Assembly: GCA_017941035.1 (NCBI GenBank)
Contig: JAGAXG010000006.1
Span: 1 to 64,000, forward strand
Direction of reading: 5' to 3'
Source: a bacterium
GTDB lineage: Bacteria; Cyanobacteriota; Vampirovibrionia; Gastranaerophilales; Gastranaerophilaceae
DNA length: 64,000 nucleotides
Positions 49,804-59,551 of this stretch are shown one piece after another. Made by a program: the position numbers and the translations under genes. Below the pieces are notes generated by a model. It was given only the letters and a program-made list of their open reading frames with translations, was not told the origin of the DNA and searched no databases. Position 1 is the first letter of the stretch; every line of letters begins with the position of its first letter.

Positions 49804-51876
49804 ATGACAGACATTAATAATAATGATATTTGGATTGATGTTGAAACATTAGCGAAACTCAAAAACATTACCAGAAGAGCTGTTCGGCTTGCACTAAATC
49901 AAAATAAATATGAATACAAAGTAGAAAATATCAGAGGTGGCAAAACATACAAGATTAAATTATCAACGCTTGAAGAAGAGCTGCAGCTTAAATATTTTCA
50001 GGAATATTATGATGATTATAAAACGTGTGAGAACGAGGTCATTGAACTATCAAACCTCAATATAAAACAAGAAAAATTGATATCTGAAAACCAAAGAAAA
50101 ATCGCTCTTGCAAAATATGACCTGATTTATGCTTGGCTTGATTTTAGGAAAGAATATAAAAGGGACAAGCTCAAAGCCAATGGTAACATCCCCGATAAAG
50201 AATTCCTGCAATTATATAATACAGGGATGTTTCAGGAAGAGATTTTTAAGATTTTAGGTAAAGTCTCAATCGGCTCGCTTTATCGCTGGCGGGCATTATT
50301 AGATTACAACAAAGATTGGACGGCGTTAGTTGGGCAATATAAATATTCAACGCGTAAGGAATATAGAACAACTTTAAACGAGGAGCAGATTAAAATATTT
50401 ATACAAATTCTGCTGTCGCCTAGTGCGTTTTCAATAGGTAAAGCAATTTCACTCACAAAGCATATTCTAAAAGAACGCGGTCAGGAGATTTTACCCAAAG
50501 ATATTACATTCAGGCGGTATGCGGAGTGGTTCAGGGATAATAATTTCGATAAATGGACACTTGCAAGAGACGGCGAAAAAGCTCTAAAGGATAAAGTAAG
50601 CCCGTTTATAGTCAGAAACGCAGCACTTTTAAAAGCAGGGCAAGTGCTTGTCGCAGACGGGCATACACTTAACTTCCAAGTGATAAACCCGTTTACTGGC
50701 AAACCCTGCCGAGCAACTTTGCTTGGTTTCTTGGATTGGAAATCAGGAGGGCTTGTCGGATACGATATTATGCTTGAAGAATGTACGCAAAATATTGCAT
50801 CGGCTTTAAGAAACGCCATCTTAAAAATGGACCATATTCCTGAATATGTTTACCAGGATAACGGTAGAGCCTTTAAAAGCAAATTCTTCAATGGAGACAA
50901 AAAATTCGAGGAATTAGGATTTACAGGAGTCTATAACAAACTCGGAATAAAACCAGTCTATGCCACTCCATATAACGCTCGAGCCAAAGTCATCGAGCGT
51001 TTCTTTTTGGATTTTCAGGAAAGTTTTGAAAAACTTATTCCAAGCTACATTGGGACAAGCATCGAAAACAAGCCGGCATATTTGATGCGAAACGAGAAGT
51101 TACATAAAAATATCCATGAGAAATACAGTTTTACCCCGACAATAGAGCAGGCACTTAAAATGATAGATAAATGGCTTGAATTCAAACACTCGCAACCTTG
51201 TCCGAATGCTAAAGATAAAACAATTCAAGAGGTTTTAAATGAAGTTGAGAAAGAAAATATTGATGAAAATTCGTTGGATGATTTGATGATGGCACAAGAA
51301 ATTAAATCAATCGGTAGAAACGGAATAAGATTTTTAAAAGCTGATTATTTTGATGAATCATTATACGGAATTAAAGAAAAAACGGTTATAAAGTACAGCC
51401 TGTTTGACCTTTCCTATATAAAAGTCTATTCGATGAAAGGCGAATTTATATGTAAGGCAAACCGCATAACAGAAACGCATCCGCTTGCGTATCAAATGGG
51501 CGATATTAAAGATATTGAGGACTATAAGCAAAAGATTGAAAAACAACAAAAACTTCGCAGAAAAACAATTAAAGCAGTTCGGGAGCATTTCAACTTAGAG
51601 GATATGGATTATCTTGAAAAAGAATTAATGCAAAATATCCGCTTGCCTGAACCTGAGCCGATTAAAGAAATAACGGTTCAGGCTGAACCAAAGCCAAAGC
51701 AAGATTTTGAACCGAAGGTTAAAACTTCAATTGTTGCACGGCCAATATTTAAATCTTCTTATGAGCGCTATGAATGGCATATGCAAAATGGCTGTATCTG
51801 CCAAGAGGACAGAACTTGGCTAACAAATTACATAAAATCAGACGAATACAAAGAAATATACGGAAAGGAGCAGTAA
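49804..51876 (+). CDS. Mu-type DDE transposase
   Basis: Mu transposase family protein of 690 residues. The N-terminal helix-turn-helix (WIDVETLAKLKNITRRAVRLAL, about 10-31) binds DNA ends; an integrase-core DDE domain carries Asp 285 (VLVADGHTL), Asp 352 (YQDNGRAF) and Glu 398 (KVIERFF); a basic C-terminal region has coiled-coil character and would contact MuB. AAGGATACGGT precedes the ATG. The stop overlaps the next gene's start (TAATG). Confidence 0.9.
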   Translation: MTDINNNDIWIDVETLAKLKNITRRAVRLALNQNKYEYKVENIRGGKTYKIKLSTLEEELQLKYFQEYYDDYKTCENEVIELSNLNIKQEKLISENQRKIALAKYDLIYAWLDFRKEYKRDKLKANGNIPDKEFLQLYNTGMFQEEIFKILGKVSIGSLYRWRALLDYNKDWTALVGQYKYSTRKEYRTTLNEEQIKIFIQILLSPSAFSIGKAISLTKHILKERGQEILPKDITFRRYAEWFRDNNFDKWTLARDGEKALKDKVSPFIVRNAALLKAGQVLVADGHTLNFQVINPFTGKPCRATLLGFLDWKSGGLVGYDIMLEECTQNIASALRNAILKMDHIPEYVYQDNGRAFKSKFFNGDKKFEELGFTGVYNKLGIKPVYATPYNARAKVIERFFLDFQESFEKLIPSYIGTSIENKPAYLMRNEKLHKNIHEKYSFTPTIEQALKMIDKWLEFKHSQPCPNAKDKTIQEVLNEVEKENIDENSLDDLMMAQEIKSIGRNGIRFLKADYFDESLYGIKEKTVIKYSLFDLSYIKVYSMKGEFICKANRITETHPLAYQMGDIKDIEDYKQKIEKQQKLRRKTIKAVREHFNLEDMDYLEKELMQNIRLPEPEPIKEITVQAEPKPKQDFEPKVKTSIVARPIFKSSYERYEWHMQNGCICQEDRTWLTNYIKSDEYKEIYGKEQ

Positions 51877-52607
51877 TGAAAAAGGTCTTCGTAAAAACAA
51901 AAAATGTGAAACAGCTAATCTCGATGATGAACCGTCTGCGAGAAAGAGAAGACGGAGTTCCAGGAATGGGACTTGTTTATGGCGAACCTGGGCTTGGCAA
52001 AACTTATGCAATTACTTGGTGGGCGGCACAAAACGATGCAATACTAATCAGGAGTGCCAATCTTATGTCCGCTAGGTGGTTACTTGAAGAGATGGTTGAA
52101 GAGCTAGGGGAGATTCCTTATAACAAGTTCTCGGATATCTTCAATCAAGTGGTAGCACAATTAATCAAAACTCCAAGAACCATTATTGTAGATGAAACGG
52201 ATTATTTAACGATTGATTCTCGGGCAGTTGAAACGCTTAGGGACATTCACGATAAAACGAATGTCCCTATTGTTTTAGTCGGAATGGGTACGGCAAATAA
52301 AAGACTCCAACGGCATAAACATTTATACGATAGATTATTGGAAATTATAAAATTTGAACCGTTCTCAAAACAAGATATAACTTCAATAATCGACCAATTA
52401 TCAGAAGTCCCGTTTACGGATTGTGCCAAAAAGCTTTTATACATTCGCACAAATCGATTCAGGCAATTGGTAAAAACTATCAGTAAAGCAGAACAGGTCG
52501 CAAAATCAAACGGAATAAAGGAAATTGACGAAATAACTTTGAAGGAGGTGCTAAAAAATGACGATGCTGACGCAGAAGAAATTGAACTTACAAATGAAAA
52601 TTCTTAA
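51876..52607 (+). CDS. MuB-like AAA+ ATPase
   Basis: A 243-residue AAA+ ATPase with Walker A GEPGLGKT and Walker B RTIIVDETDYL. It binds target DNA and activates the transposase in Mu. From ATG 51876 the ribosome site GGAAAGGAGCAG is optimal; the longer reading from 51774 overlaps the transposase deeply. The C-terminal helical domain (LSEVPFTDCAKKLLYIRTNRFRQLVKTISKAEQ) is typical of MuB/TniB-type proteins. It overlaps the next gene by 50 bases. Confidence 0.88.
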   Translation: MKKVFVKTKNVKQLISMMNRLREREDGVPGMGLVYGEPGLGKTYAITWWAAQNDAILIRSANLMSARWLLEEMVEELGEIPYNKFSDIFNQVVAQLIKTPRTIIVDETDYLTIDSRAVETLRDIHDKTNVPIVLVGMGTANKRLQRHKHLYDRLLEIIKFEPFSKQDITSIIDQLSEVPFTDCAKKLLYIRTNRFRQLVKTISKAEQVAKSNGIKEIDEITLKEVLKNDDADAEEIELTNENS

Positions 52608-53802
52608 AATAGCAAAGGGGCTTAATAAATTTACTCTGTCTGACATTCTGCCAATGCTTGAAGAAAATGAAAAAACAATTCAAAAAGCACTTAATGATTT
52701 GGAAAATTTGAATCAAATTAAAAAGATATCAAATACAGAATATTTATACACGAATTTTAAAAAGCGTGTGAATAAACCTCTCCCCACAAGCCAAAGCAGC
52801 GATTCAGATATTTGGCTCACAATACCCGAGGTCGCTCGGCTGCTAAATATTCAGGAAGAAACGGTAAAAAGGAATTGCCTTAAAGGAAATTATGTAGTAA
52901 AACCTAACAAAGAGCCTGATTTAGAGGGGAAATATTTAATCAAACGCTCGTCATTAAAACTCTACGATTTTTTAGAAGATTCAGAACGGCGTGCGATGGA
53001 TAAAGAAGTCAAGAAACTTTTCCACAATAAAGAGGAAGAACGTTTGTATGTTGTGGCTTCGGACAGAGGCAAAGAATTTATATACAGATATCTGAAACTT
53101 TTTAAACTCACAGAAGGTATGAATTGCAGAGAATTGCGGAGCTTTTTAGAAATAATCCCTTTAAAGAATCCAAAGCTAAAGGTTTCATATTCTGCGTTTC
53201 ATTCCAAACGTAAAAAGTACCAAACAGAAGGTATGATGGGAATATTCCCCAAATATTTTATGCCGGATAATAAAAGCGAAGAACCTGAAGTCCGCAGGAA
53301 TTTAAACCGCCTGCCGAAAGTATATAACTTAGCAACAACAGAACAAATTGAGATTATTTATAAATGCTTTTGCTTCGGGATTCCGGCTTCTCAAACCGCA
53401 AAAATCGCAAATATGGGAAATACAACAACGGAGACTTTTTATCAATATATTCGTGCAAGAATTTTTGATAAACAATATCAGGAGTTGGTTGAACATTTTG
53501 ACTCTAACCCTCAAATCCCGCAAGTCAGGATTTTTATGAACGATGTTTCAGTATGCCTTTATTGCTACAATGACAAAGTTTTCATTACACAGAAACCTCT
53601 AAAAACAAAGTTGCCCCAGAGACGTCAGCAGCCTGATGAAGTCAAAGAAGCACGCAGAATGTATAACATTCTTTACCGTAAAAAATTTATGGCAAGTATG
53701 CGGAAATACCTAGACCACCACCTAGCCGTATTCTTATGGAAAGAACTCAACCCCAACTTTGAAGATCAGCTGAACCTAATTTATGAGATGATACATATAT
53801 AA
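52558..53802 (+). CDS. HTH DNA-binding protein of the Mu-like module
   Basis: A 414-residue protein whose gene overlaps the MuB-like gene by 50 bases; GGAGGTG precedes its ATG by six to seven bases. A winged-helix N-terminus (FTLSDILPMLEENEKTIQKALNDLENLNQIKKIS, about 26-60) is followed by an excisionase/MerR-like HTH (DIWLTIPEVARLLNIQEETVKRNCLKGNYVV) that resembles the transposase N-terminus. The rest has helical and basic regions; EARRMYNILYRKKFMASMRKYL is near the C-terminus. It probably acts in transposition or its regulation. Confidence 0.65.
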   Translation: MTMLTQKKLNLQMKILKIAKGLNKFTLSDILPMLEENEKTIQKALNDLENLNQIKKISNTEYLYTNFKKRVNKPLPTSQSSDSDIWLTIPEVARLLNIQEETVKRNCLKGNYVVKPNKEPDLEGKYLIKRSSLKLYDFLEDSERRAMDKEVKKLFHNKEEERLYVVASDRGKEFIYRYLKLFKLTEGMNCRELRSFLEIIPLKNPKLKVSYSAFHSKRKKYQTEGMMGIFPKYFMPDNKSEEPEVRRNLNRLPKVYNLATTEQIEIIYKCFCFGIPASQTAKIANMGNTTTETFYQYIRARIFDKQYQELVEHFDSNPQIPQVRIFMNDVSVCLYCYNDKVFITQKPLKTKLPQRRQQPDEVKEARRMYNILYRKKFMASMRKYLDHHLAVFLWKELNPNFEDQLNLIYEMIHI

Positions 53803-53822
53803 TTTTTTAATTTTTCACTATT

Positions 53823-55670
53823 TCATTCTTTAAATATTTTAATATTAGCAACATTTTCTTCTTGCAGCAATACAAAAAACTCGTTAATTGAATCTTTCTT
53901 TTGCTCTGGATATCTCAAGCCCGAACGCACATTTGAAAAAGTAAAAGTTACAGAACATTTTGCTCTTGATAAAGCAACAAAAAATGCACACCTATCCTCT
54001 TCTGGCTGATTTTTAAAATTCCAAAAAGCAGAATCTTCCAGTCCAACAAAATATACAGCAGAGTATTCCAAACCCTTGCTTTTATGTATAGTCATAATAG
54101 GAATAGAATTTAATCCACAGAAATCATCGATAGCTTTTTGCCAATTTTGATTTGCTGTTTCAAACTCTATATTAAAAAGTTCAATGAATTTATCTAATAT
54201 TGTATCAAAATAATTCCCTTGACTATAAACTGGGAAATATGCTTTTATGCGATTTGTATCCAAAAAGGATTTTATAGTATTAATAATTTCAGATATATTA
54301 CATTTTTGTTCTATCATATTTTTCAAATTATTTTTCAAATCAAAAATTTGGTTTTGCAACTCTTCATACGTGGTATTATTATCACTATTAATACTAAAGA
54401 TATTAATGATACATTCCTTAATTGTTTCCCATTTCTGTGCCTGTTTTATATTTATTGAACAAGAAACAATATCCAAAATAAGTTGTATTATAGGTTCTTT
54501 AATCAAGTCCTGATATTCAATTTCAATTCTTGCACGGATACCTTTTTCTTTTAATGCTTTTTCAATTGCCTGACTATAATCTTGCGGTCTTTGTTTACAT
54601 AAAAGACAAATATCATTAGGTTCTATACCATTGCAAATTTTTTTATAAATATCATTAGCAATTGCGTCTGCTTCAAGCATTTCATTATCTGAAATAAAAA
54701 GATTAATTTCGCCATCAGAAGGATTCCATTTATTAGAACATTTAATATCTAGATCTACTTCTTGTAAAGATTCATACATTTTTCTTTGAAGCTCAACTAA
54801 TTTTGGCGCAGATCTATGATTCATTAATAGCACTTTTGTAGCAGCCTTAAATTCATCACTATATATTTCAAAAACATTTTTCATTGCTCCTGCCCAAACC
54901 ATAATACGTTGTTTATTGTCGCCAACAGCAGTTATTATAGAATTTGACTCTAAAAAGCAATCTTTGATAAATTTATATTGTAAATCAGTAGTATCCTGAA
55001 ATTCATCTAAAAACACATGACTATATGTTTTTTGTATTGCTAATTTAATTTGTTCATTTGTAAGTATTATATAATCTGCTAATTTATTAATCATTTTAAA
55101 AGTAAGAGTAGCCTTGTGATTATCAAATCCTTTGAGTAATAAAGGCCAGATTTTACTTCCAAATTCATCTGGATTTAGAGGTATAGTGGTATCTTTAAGA
55201 GGTTTATCATAATATCTGTAAAACTTACTTTTTGCGGTTCCATTATGTAATACTCCTTGTCTAACAAAAGCTTTATCAATTACATCAAAATCTTCCACTA
55301 AATAATTGGAATTTGGTCTTAATTCATTTGGTAAAGCATAGAGAAAATGGTCTAAAATTCTTTTAAAAAAAGCATCATATGTCATAGATGAGAATCTTGA
55401 TTTCGCATCTTGTCCACATCGTTTTTCAACTCTTTCTTTCAAATTTTGTGCAGAATCCGTCTTAAAACTAATTGCTAATATTTTTTTGGGATCTTTACAG
55501 AGATTTGTTTGTAAAAGATAAGTAGCTTTTTGTGCCAATAATTCAGTTTTACCCGCTCCTGGTCCAGCTATTACTAAAATATTATTTTGAGATATTACAG
55601 ATTGTTTTGCAGATTCTTCAAGAATAATACCATCACTTGGTTGCCAAATTTCTTTATTAATTATTTTCAT
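53823..55670 (-). CDS. gajB: Gabija GajB, UvrD-like helicase
   Basis: Superfamily 1 helicase/NTPase of 615 residues. Motifs: Walker A GPGAGKTELL (36-45), ISFKTDSAQNLKERV, DEFQDTTDLQYKFI (Walker B region), MNHRSAPKLVELQ, and SKGLEYSAVYFVGLEDSAFW (motif V). In Gabija, GajB hydrolyses ATP/GTP and activates GajA to cleave phage DNA. It begins five bases after the gajA stop; both are on the minus strand. B. cereus GajB is shorter (about 494), so there is extra sequence in the middle. Placement after the gajA-type gene makes the call firm. Confidence 0.88.
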   Translation of the reverse strand: MKIINKEIWQPSDGIILEESAKQSVISQNNILVIAGPGAGKTELLAQKATYLLQTNLCKDPKKILAISFKTDSAQNLKERVEKRCGQDAKSRFSSMTYDAFFKRILDHFLYALPNELRPNSNYLVEDFDVIDKAFVRQGVLHNGTAKSKFYRYYDKPLKDTTIPLNPDEFGSKIWPLLLKGFDNHKATLTFKMINKLADYIILTNEQIKLAIQKTYSHVFLDEFQDTTDLQYKFIKDCFLESNSIITAVGDNKQRIMVWAGAMKNVFEIYSDEFKAATKVLLMNHRSAPKLVELQRKMYESLQEVDLDIKCSNKWNPSDGEINLFISDNEMLEADAIANDIYKKICNGIEPNDICLLCKQRPQDYSQAIEKALKEKGIRARIEIEYQDLIKEPIIQLILDIVSCSINIKQAQKWETIKECIINIFSINSDNNTTYEELQNQIFDLKNNLKNMIEQKCNISEIINTIKSFLDTNRIKAYFPVYSQGNYFDTILDKFIELFNIEFETANQNWQKAIDDFCGLNSIPIMTIHKSKGLEYSAVYFVGLEDSAFWNFKNQPEEDRCAFFVALSRAKCSVTFTFSNVRSGLRYPEQKKDSINEFFVLLQEENVANIKIFKE

Positions 55671-55675
55671 TGTAT

Positions 55676-57715
55676 TTAACCTTTTAATATAGATTTTGCT
55701 TTATTAAATATTTTAGAAAAAACATCTGGTAAATTTGCTTTTATGTTTTCTTCAGGTATAGACGATAGCATTAACATGTGAGTAGTCGGTTTGCCTCTGT
55801 TTAAGAAAAAGTAATTATACCAAATCATAAGTTCTTTTTGTTTTTCACTGTAAGTTTCTCCACTTCCACCTTTTTCTTTGAGTGAATTTTTTACATCTTT
55901 AGAAATCCTGTCCTTAAATTCATTGCTAGATTTTTCTTCTTCACTAAGATCTTTGATTTTTTTACAATTTTCACCAATTTTTATTTCAGGACCTTCTTTG
56001 TTTTCTAAAGTATTTTTATAATATTCTTGATAATTTTCAAGCATTAAAAAATCTATATCTAATGGTTCTGAAAAATATATATTATATTTTTCTAAATGTT
56101 GTAGCCAATTTCTTATTTTTTTATCATCATTTTCCCATTCAGGCATATTATCAAAATCGGTTTCTGGTAATACATTTCCGTTTCTAAATTTAAAAAGGTC
56201 ATTGTATTCATAACCAATATTTAATAGCTGCTGAAAAGCATAATGTATTCGTCCCCAACCACCCCCGAATCGTTCTTTATCAAAATCCAAAAGAGTAATA
56301 TATGGTATTTTTAGATTATCTAACAAACGCCAAAAATGATTAACATGCTTACCACCAAGAGGAACTATGGATATTTCACTTAAATCAATATCTCCATTAT
56401 ACTTTTCCCACAATTTTGACAATATTAATTCTTCGCTATCACCTTCACCCAAAATAACGAGTTTTGCAAAATATAATTCGGGATATGCTTTAACGGCTTC
56501 TTTTACATATTTATATTGCTCATCTGTTTTATTTGGTAAAGTTATACTACAAACATTAGTGTATCCTATGTCGTCTACTCTAAAATAACGTACTTGAGAT
56601 GGTTCAATTCTTTTGATTATGGAAGCAGAATGAGATGTTATAATTGTTTGAGCATTATTTTTATCTGCAATATTTTTTAAGTTATTTACTAATCTCCCAA
56701 GTAAATGTGGTGCTATATGGTTTTCAGGTTCTTCTACTGCCATAATGGTCAAAACAGGTAAATTTTTATTAAAAGATATGTTCTCTGAATCAGTTTCTAT
56801 TTCTTTTTTGATTGTGCTTTCAATATTTAAAATACTATCTATTAATGAAATGTAGAACAAAGATTTTAATCCATCGCTCATTTGATCAACAGTATAATCA
56901 TTTCCTGTTTCAGTTGGGCTAAAAACAACGTCTGCTCTTCTTATAGAGGTTTCAATATCTGCACTATTAAATTTTAATGCTACATTTTTATACTTTTCAT
57001 TTGTGTCGTAATTTTTCCAGCGTTTATCTAAAGAATCATTTAATATTTTAACACCTTGTTCTGCTTCAAATTCAGAATTTAATTCTTCAATCTTTGATTT
57101 AATATTATTTCGCCTTTCATCTTTCCAATTAATACTATTAATAAGTTGATACATCATAGCTCCGGATGTGTTTTTAAGCTGTTTTGAAGGATCCCTAACA
57201 GCAGGTACATATATGACCCTAATTTTATCTAAATCTCGCCTTTGCGCATTAACATAATCTTTATCTTCTATTTCTGCAGATTCTGGGCAAGTAATGTATC
57301 TAATCTGATAATCTATCGCACCTTCAATAGTATTGCTTTTTTCCCAAGTTGCATCCAATCTAACACGTATATATGGAATGCCATCAGGAGTATCTACAAT
57401 TACATGCTCAAAAAATTGTGGTATAGAGTCATCTTCTTCGCCTTCTCGTATATTTTTAAATTCAAAAACAGCTTCAATATACATTTTTTGTTCTGTCATA
57501 TTTTCAGGTAGTGTATTTTGGGGGACATAAAAATCACTACGTCTTATATTTCTATCACTTGTAAATTCTGAAAACATACAATTTAGTGCTGCTAATGCCG
57601 CTGTTTTTCCGGTACTATTACTTCCAATAAATGTTGTTAAATCATCAATTGTAATAATATGTTCTTTTTCTCCAAAACAACGAAAGTTAAATAACTTTAT
57701 TTTACTTAGTCTCAT
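55676..57715 (-). CDS. gajA: Gabija GajA, OLD-family ATPase-nuclease
   Basis: A 679-residue protein from ATG 57715 (AAGGAATG upstream). The N-terminal ABC/SMC-like ATPase has Walker A GSNSTGKT (31-38) and the late EEPENHIAPHLLGRL segment; the C-terminal TOPRIM domain carries ILGEGDSEELIL and LLDFDKERFGGGWGR. GajA is a sequence-specific nickase/nuclease in Gabija, held inactive by nucleotides and released when phage depletes them. Larger than B. cereus GajA (about 578). Divergent from the Mrr gene 137 bases away, suggesting the three genes form one defence unit. Confidence 0.88.
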   Translation of the reverse strand: MRLSKIKLFNFRCFGEKEHIITIDDLTTFIGSNSTGKTAALAALNCMFSEFTSDRNIRRSDFYVPQNTLPENMTEQKMYIEAVFEFKNIREGEEDDSIPQFFEHVIVDTPDGIPYIRVRLDATWEKSNTIEGAIDYQIRYITCPESAEIEDKDYVNAQRRDLDKIRVIYVPAVRDPSKQLKNTSGAMMYQLINSINWKDERRNNIKSKIEELNSEFEAEQGVKILNDSLDKRWKNYDTNEKYKNVALKFNSADIETSIRRADVVFSPTETGNDYTVDQMSDGLKSLFYISLIDSILNIESTIKKEIETDSENISFNKNLPVLTIMAVEEPENHIAPHLLGRLVNNLKNIADKNNAQTIITSHSASIIKRIEPSQVRYFRVDDIGYTNVCSITLPNKTDEQYKYVKEAVKAYPELYFAKLVILGEGDSEELILSKLWEKYNGDIDLSEISIVPLGGKHVNHFWRLLDNLKIPYITLLDFDKERFGGGWGRIHYAFQQLLNIGYEYNDLFKFRNGNVLPETDFDNMPEWENDDKKIRNWLQHLEKYNIYFSEPLDIDFLMLENYQEYYKNTLENKEGPEIKIGENCKKIKDLSEEEKSSNEFKDRISKDVKNSLKEKGGSGETYSEKQKELMIWYNYFFLNRGKPTTHMLMLSSIPEENIKANLPDVFSKIFNKAKSILKG

Positions 57716-57851
57716 ATACACATTCCTTATATTAATCATGCTAAAAGCATTGTGAATACTAAATTTATTATAATACAAGAAGTGATATTTTTATTATGGA
57801 AATATATCCGATCCATGTTTGTGATAACCTAAAAAGAAAAAGGAGTTAGAC

Positions 57852-58757
57852 ATGGCTGTACCTGATTTTCAATCATTAATGAATCCTGTTTTAAATTTAT
57901 ATGAAAAGAAAAACATAGAGTTACGCCCACGTGATATCGAAGATGAAATTGCTAAATTATTCAATTTATCTGAAGAAGATAAAAATCAAATGATACCTAG
58001 CAATATTGAAACTATTCTTCGCAACCGCGTTAATTGGGCAGTCTATTACTTATTCAGAGCTGGATTATTAGATAGACCTAAAAGAGGTTATTATAAAATT
58101 AGTGAGGCTGGTGTTCAGGAAAATAAAACAGGGAATAAGATAAATATTGGGTACTTAAAGAAATTCCCATCTTTTGTAGATTTTTCAAATATTGAAAATA
58201 AGAAAAATTCTGATGCGGAGGACATTATCGAAACTGATGAATGTCAAACTCCTGATGAAATGATATCAAAAGCGCAAGCTTTATATTCTGATAATCTTCA
58301 AAGCGAACTATTAGAAAAATTAAAACAAGTTGATCCTGTTAAATTTGAAAAAATAGTCTTACAACTTATGGAAAAGATGAATTATGGCATCGGGTCTATG
58401 ACAAAAATGAGCCATGATGGTGGTATCGACGGAATCATTGACGAAGATGAATTAGGTCTTGAGAAAATTTATCTTCAAGCAAAAAGATATTCAGATAATA
58501 AAGTTAATGAAAAGGAAATGCAAAATTTTGCTGGAGCACTTGGCTGTTCAACCGTACGTAAAGGTGTATTTATAACTACAAGTTTTTTCGATGAAAAAGC
58601 AAAACAAAAAGCTGCTTCTGTTCAGGGAAAAGTAATAAGACTCATTAATGGTGATGAACTAACAAAATTAATGATAAAACATAATGTTGGTGTTCAGCCT
58701 AAAACGACAATAGAAATTAAAAAACTTGATGAAGATTTCTTTGTTGATGAAGGTTGA
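57852..58757 (+). CDS. mrr: Mrr-type restriction endonuclease
   Basis: A 301-residue protein. Residues 1-110 resemble the Mrr N-terminal winged-helix domain (LNLYEKKNIELRPRDIEDEIAKLFNLSEED); residues 160-270 are the Mrr catalytic domain with GGIDGIIDEDELGLEKIYLQAKRY, where D and QAK take the PD-QxK form, plus VRKGVFITTSFF. Mrr enzymes cut methylated DNA. AAAAGGAG precedes the ATG. Divergent from gajA; possibly part of the same defence unit. The convergent gene 58758 starts one base after its stop. Confidence 0.9.
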   Translation: MAVPDFQSLMNPVLNLYEKKNIELRPRDIEDEIAKLFNLSEEDKNQMIPSNIETILRNRVNWAVYYLFRAGLLDRPKRGYYKISEAGVQENKTGNKINIGYLKKFPSFVDFSNIENKKNSDAEDIIETDECQTPDEMISKAQALYSDNLQSELLEKLKQVDPVKFEKIVLQLMEKMNYGIGSMTKMSHDGGIDGIIDEDELGLEKIYLQAKRYSDNKVNEKEMQNFAGALGCSTVRKGVFITTSFFDEKAKQKAASVQGKVIRLINGDELTKLMIKHNVGVQPKTTIEIKKLDEDFFVDEG

Positions 58758-58991
58758 TTACATTCTTTCTATATACCAGTTACTATTTCCAAAATGATTG
58801 AAATTCCAATGTAATTCAAAATAAAAATTAAACTCCAAAGAATTATCATCTTTGAAGTTCCAAGAATATTTATTTAGTTGGGTTTTGCGGTAACTTTCAA
58901 ACGCGTTCTGAATTTCTTTTGCAAATTTTGTTCTGAATTCAGAATACGGAATGTCTAACTTTTCTTTAGTCAATTTATTTTTCAAAATCAT
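58758..58991 (-). CDS. Small hypothetical protein
   Basis: A 77-residue protein from ATG 58991, preceded by AGAGGG at seven bases; a longer frame goes back to 59066 but lacks a site. Highly polar, with KEIQNAFESYRKTQLNKYSWNFKDDNSLEFNFYFELHWNFNHFG near its end. No family recognised. It is the last gene of a three-gene minus-strand set (59391-58758) with small overlaps, which is typical of phage or transposon accessory genes. Confidence 0.5.
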   Translation of the reverse strand: MILKNKLTKEKLDIPYSEFRTKFAKEIQNAFESYRKTQLNKYSWNFKDDNSLEFNFYFELHWNFNHFGNSNWYIERM

Positions 58992-59175
58992 CTTCAAACC
59001 CTCTAATATTATCAAGTTCGATATTGTATCGCTTGCCGGTTTTATCAACGCAAGTTGCAAAATCAACTGTTTTATCAGCGAATTTGTTTTCCCATAAGCA
59101 AATCAGCAAACCGATTTCTTGTGTTTTAAGATTTAAAATCTTTGTCCCGTACAACTTGTAATCTTTTTCAACCAT
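58975..59175 (-). CDS. Small hypothetical protein
   Basis: A 66-residue protein that overlaps the next gene by 17 bases and starts three bases after the previous one, so the three small genes are translationally coupled. It is mixed alpha/beta with two cysteines (LLICLWENKFADKTVDFATCVDKTG). No family recognised; the arrangement is typical of phage early genes. Confidence 0.5.
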   Translation of the reverse strand: MVEKDYKLYGTKILNLKTQEIGLLICLWENKFADKTVDFATCVDKTGKRYNIELDNIRGFEDDFEK

Positions 59176-59178
59176 AGG

Positions 59179-59391
59179 TTAACCTTTCGTTATTGTGATA
59201 TCAGCGTATATCTCGTCCGGCTTATCTGGGTCAATCAAAAAATCTTTATCAAATACATATCTTTCGCCATCCGGTGCGACGCAGCCGACAATATTGTTCT
59301 CGCCAAAACAAAGAACTGTAAACTCTTCGCTATCTTTTTCAAACCAACCTTTTAGCTTTTTTAATCTGTACTTTTTGCCAATTTCAATCAT
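59179..59391 (-). CDS. Small hypothetical protein, KOW/SH3-like
   Basis: A 70-residue, beta-rich protein (GKKYRLKKLKGWFEKDSEEFTVLCFGENNIVGCVAPDGERYVF), shaped like a small SH3-like barrel. GAAAGGAGCATACT precedes the ATG. It heads the set of three small minus-strand genes. Divergent from the gene at 59552; the 160 bases between hold no gene and probably the promoters for both directions. Confidence 0.5.
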   Translation of the reverse strand: MIEIGKKYRLKKLKGWFEKDSEEFTVLCFGENNIVGCVAPDGERYVFDKDFLIDPDKPDEIYADITITKG

Positions 59392-59551
59392 AGTATGCTC
59401 CTTTCAAGCTACACTATTCATCGCTCTTTTAGTGCAAAACATCAACTCTAAATCTCGAAATCGTATCATACAGACACATTTGGGACTTGATGTTTCTGCG
59501 AATCAGAGTTATCCTGTGTGTACCAAAACTTTATTTACCCCGAGGTTAATT

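Noticed and set aside
53823-57715. Reading the OLD plus UvrD pair as a retron or plain repair genes
   Set aside because: No reverse transcriptase is present. The adjacency, order and domain content match Gabija better than independent repair genes.
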